The translations under genes were made by a program, and so were the position numbers. Positions 1 to 7,478 of a DNA stretch of 64,000 nt are shown one piece after another (within the stretch, counting starts at the first letter, position 1; every line of letters begins with the position of its first letter). Location: assembly GCA_015056625.1 (NCBI GenBank), contig SVFY01000012.1, positions 35,425 to 99,424 of the forward strand, read 5' to 3'. Source of the stretch: Butyrivibrio sp. (GTDB lineage Bacteria; Bacillota; Clostridia; Lachnospirales; Lachnospiraceae). Under the pieces are notes generated by a model, which was given only the letters and a program-made list of their open reading frames with translations, was not told the DNA's origin and searched no databases.

Positions 1-1290
1 GGCGTTCAGGACAAGATACCATACCTTAAAGACCTTGGCGTAACTGCAATTTATTTAAATCCGATATTTACTGCTTACTCAACCCACAAGTATGACTGCA
101 TAGACTATTTCCATGTGGATCCTCACTTTGGCGGAGATGAAGCTTTAGCGAGTTTGTCAAAGGCTCTTCATCAGAATGGTATGAAGCTGATCCTTGATAT
201 TTCTGTTAACCACACAGGAAGTGAACATGAGTGGACAAGGACAAAGAGAGAGTTCTATTTTAAGGATGCTGACGGTTCTCTAAAGGGCTGGTGCGGCGTA
301 AAGAGCCTTCCCTTCATGGACTATCGAAATGAGGAACTTAAGGATCTCATCTACAGAGGTGAAAATAGTGTCCTTAGAAAGTGGCTTCGGCCGCCCTATG
401 ACATTGACGGCTGGCGCTTTGACGTGGCTGATGTTCTTGGAAAAAATGACGATGTGCAGGTGGCAGATCAGCTCTGGAGAGATATTTGCGATGCCATACG
501 GCAGGAGAAAAAAGATGCCTTCATTATTGGGGAGCATTGGGGTGACTGCTATGAGTACCTGCAGGGAGATCTTTGGAATACTCCTATGAACTACTATGGC
601 TTTGGCAGGGTTGTGAGACAGTTTGCAGGTCTTCCGGATCTCTTTTTGGAAAGAAGTAAGGAGATCATGGAGGCAAAGTATGTAATGACTGCCAGGGACG
701 TGGTGCGAAGGACTGATGACCACTACACGTTCCTGCCCCAGGCTATAGCTGACTGTCAGATGAACCTTTTTGACAGCCACGATGTCATGAGAGTTCACAA
801 CTATAAAGAGATCTCTTTTGATAGATACAGAGGTGTGGTTCTCTCATACCTTATGTTTACAGGTATTCCCTGCATTTACTACGGAGATGAAGTCGGTATA
901 GACGGACATACAAAAAGCGATGCAGGATGTAGATATCCTATGCCCTGGGACAAAGAGGGCAGGGAGCGGGATAAGTTCTTTTCGCTGTATAAAAGAGTGA
1001 TAGAGCTTAGAAGAAATGTTCCTGCCTTTGCAAAGGGCGGAAGGAAGGTCCTCTTTGATGATGGCAGGATCCTGGCTGTTGCAAGGTTTTTGGGCAGCGA
1101 AAAATATGTGGCCATCATATCCCGGGAGGATGAGGAAAAAGAGATTTCCCTGCCGCTTTGGCAGATCGGCGCCAAAAAGGCGTCATCAGGTTTTGATGAG
1201 TTCAAAGCCGTGTTTGAGGCAACTGCTGCAGACGGAGAGCTTAGCATCAAAGTGCCTGCAGATGCAGCATTTATCATAAAAGTTGATTAA
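1..1290 (+). CDS. GH13 alpha-amylase-family glycosidase, 5' end cut by window
   Basis: The reading frame is open from base 1, so the true start lies outside the window; 429 residues are present. It is a GH13 (alpha-amylase clan) retaining glycosidase acting on alpha-glucans or maltodextrins. Visible conserved regions are DISVNHTG (region I), GWRFDVADV with the nucleophile Asp at 421-423, IIGEHWGD with the acid/base Glu at 532-534, and LFDSHDVMR with the transition-state Asp at 781-783. The upstream stretch NPIFTAYSTHKYD resembles the neopullulanase/cyclomaltodextrinase subgroup, but the N-terminal domain that would decide this is missing. A short C-terminal beta domain follows. The stop is 13 bases before the GH31 start, so the two form an operon for cytoplasmic alpha-glucan breakdown. 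The exact substrate is inferred. Confidence 0.9.
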   Translation, partial: GVQDKIPYLKDLGVTAIYLNPIFTAYSTHKYDCIDYFHVDPHFGGDEALASLSKALHQNGMKLILDISVNHTGSEHEWTRTKREFYFKDADGSLKGWCGVKSLPFMDYRNEELKDLIYRGENSVLRKWLRPPYDIDGWRFDVADVLGKNDDVQVADQLWRDICDAIRQEKKDAFIIGEHWGDCYEYLQGDLWNTPMNYYGFGRVVRQFAGLPDLFLERSKEIMEAKYVMTARDVVRRTDDHYTFLPQAIADCQMNLFDSHDVMRVHNYKEISFDRYRGVVLSYLMFTGIPCIYYGDEVGIDGHTKSDAGCRYPMPWDKEGRERDKFFSLYKRVIELRRNVPAFAKGGRKVLFDDGRILAVARFLGSEKYVAIISREDEEKEISLPLWQIGAKKASSGFDEFKAVFEATAADGELSIKVPADAAFIIKVD

Positions 1291-1303
1291 TTGGAGATGC
1301 GCT

Positions 1304-3586
1304 ATGAGCAAAGTAATAACTGGGGATAAGTACAGGATAACTGTGCTTACTGATAGGCTGCTTAGATTTGAATATAGTGACGATGGCCTCTTTGAAGATG
1401 GTCTCACAAAGACAGTAGTAAACAGGGATTTTCCCGAGGTTATCACCTATGTAAGGAAAGAGGATGGCTTTATTGTCGTAGAGACAGATGAGCTTATTGT
1501 GAGATACGATGAAAAGCCCTTTACTTCAAACGGACTTTCTGTAGAACTTAAGAATTTTGGTACCTGTTATCACTACAGTTTTGAGTATAACAGTGCGGGA
1601 CGCAATCTTGGCGGAACGGTCAGGACCCTTGATACCATTGACGGCGGACTTCCGCTGGGGCCTGGAATATTCGGAAGAGAGGGCTATGCTGTTTTATATG
1701 ATGGGAATAGCCCATTATATGACAGGGAGCTTGATCTGTTTTTTAACAGAAAAGAAGCTGCTACAGATTTTTATTTCTTTGGCTATGGAAAGGATTACTA
1801 CGGCGGCCTTAGGGATTTTTACAAGCTAAGTGGTCAGGTGCCTCTGATTCCAAGATATGCACTTGGTAACTGGTGGAGCAGATATTACAAGTATTCTGAG
1901 GACAGCTATAGGGAAGTTGTTGATAAGTTTAAAGAAGAGGAGATACCTCTTTCCGTTGCGGTCATTGATATGGATTGGCATATTACTGAGGTGGATCCAA
2001 AGTATGGAAGCGGCTGGACAGGATATACCTGGGATAAGAAGCTCTTTCCGGATTATAAGAGATTCCTTAAATACCTTAAGGATAACAAGCTGGCAACTAC
2101 CCTTAACCTTCACCCGGCAGACGGCGTTCGTGCATTTGAAGATCAGTACAGCGCTGTGGCAGAAAGAATGGGCGTTGATGCTGCGGCGGAAGAGCCTGTT
2201 GAATTTGATTTTGGAAATGAGAAGTTCAGGGATGCATATTTTGAAGAGATCATGCAGCCCTATGAAAAAGACGGCGTTGATTTCTGGTGGATCGACTGGC
2301 AGCAGGGCTTTGGAAGGAAGGCTTCTGATGTGGACCCGCTGATACTTTTAAATCACTACCATTATAGGGATCAGGAAAAGAGAAACAAGCGTCCTATGAT
2401 CTTTTCAAGGTACGCAGGTCCTGGAAGCCACAGGTATCCTATTGGATTCTCGGGAGACACTGTCTGTTCCTGGAAGAGCCTTGAATTTCAGCCATATTTT
2501 ACAGCTACCTCCAGCAACATAGGATATGGCTGGTGGAGCCACGATATTGGCGGACACATGATGGGAGATAAGGACAATGAGAGGCTCATAAGGTGGATAC
2601 AGTACGGAGTATTCTCACCTATCATGAGGCTTCACTCCAGTGCCAGTCCTTTCCTCAACAAGGAGCCATGGGTGATAGATGAGCCTTATCACAGCGCCAT
2701 GAAGAAGTTTATGAGACTGCGCCATCGGCTGGTTCCATATCTTTACACAGAAAACTACAGGGCATATTCAGAGGGTAAACCCCTTGTAAGGCCCATGTAC
2801 TACGACTTTTCTGATAATGAAGAGTCCTACAATGTTCCAAATGAATACGGCTTTGGTGATACTCTTTTTGTCGGCGCTATAACAACGCCGCTTGATGATA
2901 AATTAAAACTCTCATTTGTTAATATGATCATTCCTCGCGGCCGATACGTCGACCTTTTAAGCGGAAGAGTCTATAACGGTGGCAAAAAGAGAAAACTCTA
3001 CAGGGATATTTACGAGATTCCTGTTTTGATGGCTGCAGGAACTATACTTCCTCTTGCACCTGACAGCGGTGAAAACGGATGTGACTGTCCAGACAAGCTG
3101 GAGCTTATTGTGGCAGCTGGAGCAGACGGCCAGTATGCTCTCTACGAAGATGATGGCTGCAGCACAGACTACAAAAAAGGCAAGTTTGCGACTACTGCCT
3201 TTGAGTGCAGATTTTATGGGGCAGATGGGACAATAGATATAGTTATAAAGCCATCCGAAGGTGACCTGTCACTTATCCCTGCAAAGCGCGACTACGATAT
3301 AACCCTGCTTGGCGCAGGTGATCACCGCACCCTGACAGTAAAGGGGGTCAAAACATCAGAGGGCATCACAGTTTCTTTTGACAACGTATTCCTCACCGGC
3401 AATGACCACGCCAAGGAAGTCTTCGACATCCTTGAGCGAGCAGAGATCGAAATAATAGTGAAGGACAAGATCTACGACGCAGTTCGCAACATGCCCGCAG
3501 ACAAGTTCCTTTCCTGGCTCCGCTCCGAAGCTTTTTCCGAAAACCTCAAAGACGCCATCACGGAAGTCTTTGAAGACATATTGTAA
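1304..3586 (+). CDS. GH31 alpha-glucosidase / alpha-xylosidase family
   Basis: 760-residue retaining glycosidase of family GH31, which removes alpha-linked glucose (or xylose) from non-reducing ends. The (beta/alpha)8 domain is clear: VIDMDWH near residue 215, the nucleophile Asp331 in WWIDWQQ, the acid/base Asp385 in GFSGDT, and GWWSHDIGGH after it. A C-terminal beta-sandwich region contains GADGQYALYEDDG. The start at 1304 was chosen because GGAG at 1293-1296 is well spaced. The in-frame TTG at 1283 sits inside the upstream gene and has no ribosome site. There is no signal peptide, so it acts in the cytoplasm. It pairs with the GH13 gene and ends at a strong terminator. Alpha-glucosidase is more likely than alpha-xylosidase because of the starch-type neighbour, but the sequence alone does not settle it. 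Confidence 0.92.
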   Translation: MSKVITGDKYRITVLTDRLLRFEYSDDGLFEDGLTKTVVNRDFPEVITYVRKEDGFIVVETDELIVRYDEKPFTSNGLSVELKNFGTCYHYSFEYNSAGRNLGGTVRTLDTIDGGLPLGPGIFGREGYAVLYDGNSPLYDRELDLFFNRKEAATDFYFFGYGKDYYGGLRDFYKLSGQVPLIPRYALGNWWSRYYKYSEDSYREVVDKFKEEEIPLSVAVIDMDWHITEVDPKYGSGWTGYTWDKKLFPDYKRFLKYLKDNKLATTLNLHPADGVRAFEDQYSAVAERMGVDAAAEEPVEFDFGNEKFRDAYFEEIMQPYEKDGVDFWWIDWQQGFGRKASDVDPLILLNHYHYRDQEKRNKRPMIFSRYAGPGSHRYPIGFSGDTVCSWKSLEFQPYFTATSSNIGYGWWSHDIGGHMMGDKDNERLIRWIQYGVFSPIMRLHSSASPFLNKEPWVIDEPYHSAMKKFMRLRHRLVPYLYTENYRAYSEGKPLVRPMYYDFSDNEESYNVPNEYGFGDTLFVGAITTPLDDKLKLSFVNMIIPRGRYVDLLSGRVYNGGKKRKLYRDIYEIPVLMAAGTILPLAPDSGENGCDCPDKLELIVAAGADGQYALYEDDGCSTDYKKGKFATTAFECRFYGADGTIDIVIKPSEGDLSLIPAKRDYDITLLGAGDHRTLTVKGVKTSEGITVSFDNVFLTGNDHAKEVFDILERAEIEIIVKDKIYDAVRNMPADKFLSWLRSEAFSENLKDAITEVFEDIL

Positions 3587-3598
3587 CTTTCTCTCCAC

Positions 3599-3630
3599 GC
3601 CCGCAGGCCGCTCACAACCTGCGGGCTTTT
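3599..3630 (+). terminator. Rho-independent terminator of the GH13-GH31 operon
   Basis: A 9-base GC-rich stem (GCCCGCAGG at 3599-3607 with CCTGCGGGC at 3618-3626), a 10-base loop and a run of four T. It lies 12 bases after the GH31 stop. Confidence 0.85.
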
Positions 3631-3634
3631 ACAT

Positions 3635-3698
3635 GACACGGGGACGGTTCTACTGTCTCATTGTGCACAACAAGACACAGGGACGGTTCTACTGTCTG
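3635..3698 (+). repeat. REP-like repeat pair, forward, with palindromic spacer
   Basis: Two 25-base copies (3635-3659 and 3674-3698) share the core GGGACGGTTCTACTGTCT. The spacer contains the perfect palindrome TTGTGCACAA at 3661-3670. The same paired layout, inverted, is found at 5585-5648. Confidence 0.9.
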
Positions 3699-3699
3699 C

Positions 3700-3728
3700 T
3701 TTACAAATTATGTTTTCCATGTTATAGT
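3700..3728 (+). promoter_or_regulatory. Candidate promoter for the transposase
   Basis: TTTACA at 3700-3705, a 17-base spacer, then TATAGT at 3723-3728. It starts two bases after the second repeat copy, so expression may depend on the repeat context. The 5' leader would be about 110 bases. Confidence 0.5.
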
Positions 3729-3841
3729 CCATTTCTGGACTTAAATCACTCCCCGCTCTGGGGAAGACTAAATAGAGTTTTCTATTTGGTTGTGTTTCCA
3801 CTCATTTTTAAGAAGAGTAGTTTTGTACAGGAGGTAAATTA

Positions 3842-4585
3842 ATGCCGCGTCAAGCGCGAAACAAGAGTGCATCAGGTTATATGCACGTAATTGTCAGAGG
3901 GATAGGAAAACAACTGCTGTTTGAGGATGAATTTGATTATAGGTATTACCTGAAGAAACTAGAACAATACTGCATGGATACAGAGGTTAGCATCAGCGCA
4001 TATTGTTTGATGGATAATCATGTCCATCTGCTAGTAAAAGGGGATTCTGAAGATATAGCTCTTTTGATGAAGAAAATAGGTGTGAGCTATTCGTGGTATT
4101 ACAATAAAAAATATGATCGGGTAGGGCATCTTTTTCAAGATAGATATAAGAGCGAACCTATAGAAAATGAAAAATATCTTTTGACAGCATTTCGCTATAT
4201 TTTAAAAAATCCGGAAAAAGCGGGAATATGCAGTGTGGCTCGATATCCCTGGAACAGCTTTTGGTTTTATGACAAGCCGCTTCCATATATGGATTTATCA
4301 GCAGTGAAGGAAGTTTTGGGAGGTTTTAGTCAGTATAGAGAATATATTGAGCAGAAAGAGGATGATCAGGGGCTTGAGTACTCTGAGACCTGGCACAGTG
4401 ATTCTAGTGCAAAAGAGATAATGATGAGATGTCTGGGCATATCTAGTGGAACAGCTTTGCAGAACTATAATAAGCAGGAAAGAAATGAAGCAATTATAAA
4501 ACTCAAGAAATGCGGATTGACAGTACGACAGATTGAAAGACTTACAGGAATCGGGCGAAATATTGTTCAGAATGCAGGAAAGTAG
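3842..4585 (+). CDS. Y1/HUH transposase, REP-associated (RAYT-like)
   Basis: 247 residues with a Y1_Tnp (transposase IS200-like) domain in residues 5-120. The HUH metal motif is visible in MDNHVHLLV near residue 61. The catalytic tyrosine is probably in the segment SYSWYYNKKYDR, ahead of GHLFQDRYKSEPI. The C-terminal third ends in a helix-turn-helix-like stretch (LTVRQIERLTGIGRNIV), as in many RAYT and related single-domain proteins. The family makes single-strand nicks at hairpin DNA. Here the natural substrates would be the flanking GGGACGGTTCT repeats, by inference. An AGGAGG ribosome site precedes the ATG. The frame is intact, so the protein could be active. Lack of flanking IS ends argues for a domesticated RAYT rather than an IS200/IS605 element. 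Confidence 0.88.
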   Translation: MPRQARNKSASGYMHVIVRGIGKQLLFEDEFDYRYYLKKLEQYCMDTEVSISAYCLMDNHVHLLVKGDSEDIALLMKKIGVSYSWYYNKKYDRVGHLFQDRYKSEPIENEKYLLTAFRYILKNPEKAGICSVARYPWNSFWFYDKPLPYMDLSAVKEVLGGFSQYREYIEQKEDDQGLEYSETWHSDSSAKEIMMRCLGISSGTALQNYNKQERNEAIIKLKKCGLTVRQIERLTGIGRNIVQNAGK

Positions 4586-4593
4586 TTTCAAAT

Positions 4594-4618
4594 GAGACAG
4601 TAGAACCGTCCCTGTGTC
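4594..4618 (-). repeat. REP-like repeat, single reverse copy
   Basis: Reverse-complement copy of the 25-base repeat, with AGAACCGTCCCTGTGTC on the plus strand. It begins 8 bases after the transposase stop and closes the transposase unit. It matches the 3674 copy except at its last base. Confidence 0.9.
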
Positions 4619-4624
4619 TTATGG

Positions 4625-4672
4625 ATAAAAATAGCCCTCTTTACTAGAATATGCATTGTCCAATAAAGAGGG
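4625..4672 (-). terminator. Terminator of the SIMPL-domain gene (minus strand)
   Basis: Inverted repeat CCCTCTTTA (4635-4643) and TAAAGAGGG (4664-4672). Read on the minus strand the hairpin is followed by CTATTTTTAT, so it terminates the leftward gene that ends at 4691. Confidence 0.65.
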
Positions 4673-4690
4673 TGTATGTCAATAACTTGT

Positions 4691-5440
4691 TTATTTAAGG
4701 TCGTATTCCAGTTTGACAGTTATTGTTGCTGTTTTATGCTGAGAGCTTGTATCAAATGCACCGTCATAGGAATAGCTGCTTGTGCCAGAATTCTGCGCTG
4801 TTATCTGGAATACTCCAAGACTAGAGTTTTTGAGTTTGCCAAGTCTTGCTCCGGAGTTCTTGGCAATGATGTCAATTCTCTCTTTTGCATTCTGTGATGC
4901 CTTGTCTATAAGGTCAAGCTTAAGCTCGTCTAGAGCTGAGTAGTAGTACTCGGGATAGTCAGACTCAAGTTCTACGCCTCTGTCAAGAAGACTTGAAATG
5001 TCTCTAGAGATTTTCTCTACGGTAGCGATGTTCTTGGAAGATACAGTTACGCTCTGGGTAAGCTTATAACCATCTTCTTCCTGGCCTACGTAATTGCCAT
5101 TAGCATCATATACATCCCTGTATGTTCTTCTAATGTCTACTGCGCTGAATACGATTTCATCCTCAGCAATACTGTTATTGGTAAGGTACTTCTTTACTTC
5201 ATCAGCATCAGATTTGATCTTGGCGTAGGCTGCCTGAGAGCTATAATCGACCGCACTAAATGAGCCTCTCCAGATAATTATGTCCGCATCAAAATCAACG
5301 CTGGCACTACCTGTTGCAGATATTGTATGACTGCTCTCGGATCTGAAATGCGATAGTCCAAAAGCTAGTGCTATGCAACTGAGCAGTACGCATATTCCAA
5401 TGATCAGCGCTCCCCATACCCCAGTTTTCTTATTTTCCAT
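4691..5440 (-). CDS. SIMPL (DUF541) domain protein, membrane-anchored
   Basis: 249 residues. An N-terminal hydrophobic segment (about residues 9-30, GALIIGICVLLSCIALAFGL) is a signal anchor or uncleaved signal peptide, so the bulk lies outside the membrane. The rest matches the SIMPL/DUF541 pattern: HTISATGSASVDFDADI at the start, a central repeat of short strands and helices, and a final TATITVKLEYDL strand. The family forms oligomeric beta-rich assemblies whose role in bacteria is poorly defined; oxidative-stress and envelope roles have been proposed. AGGAGG precedes the ATG. The gene is alone, between two blocks of REP-like repeats. A TATAAT on the minus strand (plus 5479-5484) would serve as its -10, and its -35 would fall inside the repeat at 5491. 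Confidence 0.85.
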   Translation of the reverse strand: MENKKTGVWGALIIGICVLLSCIALAFGLSHFRSESSHTISATGSASVDFDADIIIWRGSFSAVDYSSQAAYAKIKSDADEVKKYLTNNSIAEDEIVFSAVDIRRTYRDVYDANGNYVGQEEDGYKLTQSVTVSSKNIATVEKISRDISSLLDRGVELESDYPEYYYSALDELKLDLIDKASQNAKERIDIIAKNSGARLGKLKNSSLGVFQITAQNSGTSSYSYDGAFDTSSQHKTATITVKLEYDLK

Positions 5441-5490
5441 ACTTTCTTTCCTCCTATAGCTAAAAAACTTTCACGACAATTATAACACAA

Positions 5491-5515
5491 GACACGGGGA
5501 CGGTTCTTTTGTCTT
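5491..5515 (+). repeat. REP-like repeat, single forward copy
   Basis: Forward copy with GACACGGGGACGGTTCTTTT. It faces the reverse pair at 5585-5648 across a hairpin, forming an inverted BIME-like cassette between the SIMPL and DegV genes. Confidence 0.9.
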
Positions 5516-5527
5516 ACAACAATAAAA

Positions 5528-5572
5528 ATCCCTTGTGACGAGACTGCAATGTAGCCTCGAAAAACAAGGGAT
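5528..5572. terminator. Hairpin inside the repeat cassette, possible bidirectional terminator
   Basis: ATCCCTTGT (5528-5536) pairs with ACAAGGGAT (5564-5572), and a shorter inner CGAG/CTCG pairing lies at 5539-5542 and 5556-5559. T-rich tracts flank both sides when read from either strand, so it could stop leftward transcription from degV as well as read-through from the left. Confidence 0.55.
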
Positions 5573-5584
5573 ATTTTTGCCAGG

Positions 5585-5648
5585 AAGACAGAAGAACCGT
5601 CCCCGTGACTTGTTGTGCACAATGAGACAGAAGAACCGTCCCCGTGTC
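5585..5648 (-). repeat. REP-like repeat pair, reverse, with palindromic spacer
   Basis: Two reverse copies (5585-5609 and 5624-5648) share AGAAGAACCGTCCCCGTG. The spacer carries the palindrome TTGTGCACAA (5613-5622), exactly as in the forward pair at 3635. The pair ends 4 bases short of the degV stop codon. Confidence 0.9.
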
Positions 5649-5652
5649 TTGT

Positions 5653-6516
5653 TTATCTTTCGGATCCCCAGAAGAACAGTCCTAGCATTCCAGGGCCAAC
5701 GTGGGCTCCGGAAAATGGCTCGTGGACGCAGATCCTTATGTTTGCGCTTGGATTGATGTCTCTTACTAAAGAAGCAAGGGCTTTGGCGTCATCAGGGCAG
5801 TCGCCGTGGGAGATGAACACGCTGTTATCGAAAGTATCAATGCGCTTTTCTGCGTACTTTTTTGCGATGAAATCAATAGAAGCCTTTCTACCTCTGACCT
5901 TGCCGCAGGAGATGATATGTCCTGTGCTGTCGCCAAAGAGGATAGGCTTGATGTTGAGGATGGTTCCGATGCTGGCGGTTACGCCAGAAACACGTCCTGT
6001 CTTTTTGAGGAAATTAAGGTCATCTACTGTAAAGTACTGACATGCATGTGGCACAGCCTCATCAAGGATTTTGGAAGCTGCCCTGCAGTTTACACCCTGG
6101 GAACTAAGCTGAGCGGCCTTTATTGCAAGAAGACCTGAACCAAAGCCGCATCCCTTGGAATCTACAATATGTACAAATCTCTCAGGAAATTCTTCCATAA
6201 GCTCATCAGCAGCAAGAACAGCAGCGTTGTAGGTTCCGCTGATACCTGATGCCATGGCGATGTAGATTACGTCCTGGCCCTGCTCAAGTACGGGCCTGAA
6301 ATGTGTCATAAAAAGATCAGTATTTAAAAGGCTTGTCTGTGCTGACTTGCCGTTTCTAAGTCCCTCATAAAAAGTGTGGGAATCAAAAGATTCAATATCC
6401 CCCTTATATTCTACCTGCTGTCCATCAAGCAGATAACTGCAGGGCAGAAGACTAATCCCTTCAAGTTTATCCTTGGGAAGATTGGCGCTTCCATCTGCAA
6501 ATACTACAAAACTCAT
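5653..6516 (-). CDS. DegV family fatty-acid-binding protein
   Basis: 287 residues, the usual DegV length. DegV proteins bind long-chain fatty acids in the cytoplasm; in Firmicutes the best-known members (FakB) present the acid to the kinase FakA for acyl-phosphate formation. Visible family features are the N-terminal FADGSANLP strand, SAQTSL around residue 59, the ASGISGTYN loop near residue 89, IVDSKGCGFGSG, and the C-terminal VHEPFSGAHVGPGMLG. The start has GGAGG upstream on the minus strand. It is monocistronic and divergent from trmH. No FakA-like gene is in the window, so a FakB role is inference only. The reverse repeat pair abuts the stop codon. Confidence 0.92.
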   Translation of the reverse strand: MSFVVFADGSANLPKDKLEGISLLPCSYLLDGQQVEYKGDIESFDSHTFYEGLRNGKSAQTSLLNTDLFMTHFRPVLEQGQDVIYIAMASGISGTYNAAVLAADELMEEFPERFVHIVDSKGCGFGSGLLAIKAAQLSSQGVNCRAASKILDEAVPHACQYFTVDDLNFLKKTGRVSGVTASIGTILNIKPILFGDSTGHIISCGKVRGRKASIDFIAKKYAEKRIDTFDNSVFISHGDCPDDAKALASLVRDINPSANIRICVHEPFSGAHVGPGMLGLFFWGSER

Positions 6517-6596
6517 GTTAACCCTCCAAAATAGTTAAAAGTATAGATATTAATATACCATATTTCTTGCAAATATTTCTCATAAAGGAGAAAATA

Positions 6597-6647
6597 ATGT
6601 TTGTTAATATTAAGAAGCAATGGAAGGGAAAACGACTTTGTCTTTAG
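6597..6647 (+). CDS. Possible 16-codon leader ORF overlapping the trmH start
   Basis: The only good ribosome site in front of trmH (AAAGGAG at 6584-6590) is spaced for the ATG at 6597. That ATG opens a 16-codon frame ending with TAG at 6645-6647. It overlaps the first nine codons of the methyltransferase in another frame. It may be a coupling or leader peptide, or just chance. No regulatory motif such as a codon run was seen. Confidence 0.25.
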   Translation: MFVNIKKQWKGKRLCL

Positions 6648-7474
6648 ATAACAAGGTGCTCCTGGTAGAGGATCTGAGTCTCCCGGAGCTGGCTATATAT
6701 CACGAATATTCTGAGAATCAGCTCTTTCACATCAATGAACCGGAGCTTGGGATCTTTATCGCAGAGAGCCCCAAGGTGATCGGAAGGGCGCTTGATGGGG
6801 GCTATGAGCCAATCTCTCTTTTAATAGAAGAAGGGCAGCTTGATAAAGAGGCGGAGCCCCTGGTGAAAAGAGCTGCTACAGACTTCCAGATTCCTGTCTA
6901 CGTGGCGGATGAAAAGACTCTTTTGCAGATAACAGGCTATAATCTCACAAGGGGAGTTCTGTGCGCCATGAAGAGGCGCATGCTTCCTGATGCAAAAGAG
7001 ATCCTGAAGGACGCAAAAAGAGTTGCTGTTTTAGAAAATGTCAACAATCCCACCAATGTAGGAGCCATTGTAAGGAGCGCTGTGGCTCTTGGGATGGATG
7101 CGGTTCTTTTTAATAAAGGCTGCTCAGACCCGCTATATCGAAGAGCTGCCAGGGTATCCATGGGAACCATCTTCCAGGTGCCATACACTTTTTTGCCTGA
7201 AAAAAGAGAAATGGAAAGCCTTAAAGAACTAGGCTTTAAGTCAGTAGCCATGGCACTTAGGGATGACAATAAGGACATTTCTGATCCTGAGCTTAAAAGA
7301 GAAGATAAGCTTGCAATCTTTCTTGGCGCAGAGGGAGAGGGGCTGCTTCCTGAGACCATAAAGGCCTGCGACTACTGCGTAAAGATTCCGATGTATCACG
7401 GAGCGGACTCGCTGAACGTGGCTGCAGCCAGCGCCGTTGCATTCTGGGAATTATCAAAAACTGTTGGGGAATAA
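6620..7474 (+). CDS. TrmH/SpoU family RNA 2'-O-methyltransferase
   Basis: 284 residues. SPOUT-class, SAM-dependent methyltransferase acting on a ribose 2'-OH in rRNA or tRNA. The N-terminal 110 residues look like the substrate-binding domain of the SpoU group. The catalytic domain has ENVNNPTNVGAIVRSA (motif 1, about residues 139-154, with the catalytic Arg), IFLGAEGEGL (motif 2) and IPMYHGADSLNVAAASAVAFWEL (motif 3, part of the knot), all intact. The start is uncertain. In-frame stops lie just upstream, so 6620 is the first possible ATG, but it lacks a good ribosome site of its own and may be translated by coupling to the 6597 mini-ORF. The acyltransferase gene follows after 4 bases. Confidence 0.9.
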   Translation: MEGKTTLSLDNKVLLVEDLSLPELAIYHEYSENQLFHINEPELGIFIAESPKVIGRALDGGYEPISLLIEEGQLDKEAEPLVKRAATDFQIPVYVADEKTLLQITGYNLTRGVLCAMKRRMLPDAKEILKDAKRVAVLENVNNPTNVGAIVRSAVALGMDAVLFNKGCSDPLYRRAARVSMGTIFQVPYTFLPEKREMESLKELGFKSVAMALRDDNKDISDPELKREDKLAIFLGAEGEGLLPETIKACDYCVKIPMYHGADSLNVAAASAVAFWELSKTVGE

Positions 7475-7478
7475 AACT

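Larger units (their letters stand above)
3635..4618 (+). mobile_element. RAYT-type transposase unit flanked by inverted REP-like repeats
   Basis: A Y1/HUH transposase gene is bracketed by copies of the same short repeat: a head-to-tail pair in forward orientation at 3635-3698 and one reverse-orientation copy at 4594-4618. No target-site duplication or IS terminal inverted repeat was seen. The arrangement fits the known association of REP-associated tyrosine transposases with REP/BIME sequences rather than a classical insertion sequence. Three further copies of the repeat lie about 1 kb downstream around the SIMPL gene. Confidence 0.7.

Noticed and set aside
280..798. Long minus-strand frames inside the GH13, opp, kinase and GltD-like genes.
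   Set aside because: They have no ribosome sites, no recognisable domains, and lie opposite well-conserved genes.
3661..3670. TTGTGCACAA palindrome as an independent operator.
   Set aside because: It occurs only inside the two repeat pairs, so it is best read as part of the repeat unit.
3635..5648. CRISPR array as an explanation of the short repeats.
   Set aside because: Spacing is irregular, orientation changes and spacers are not unique inserts, so it does not fit.
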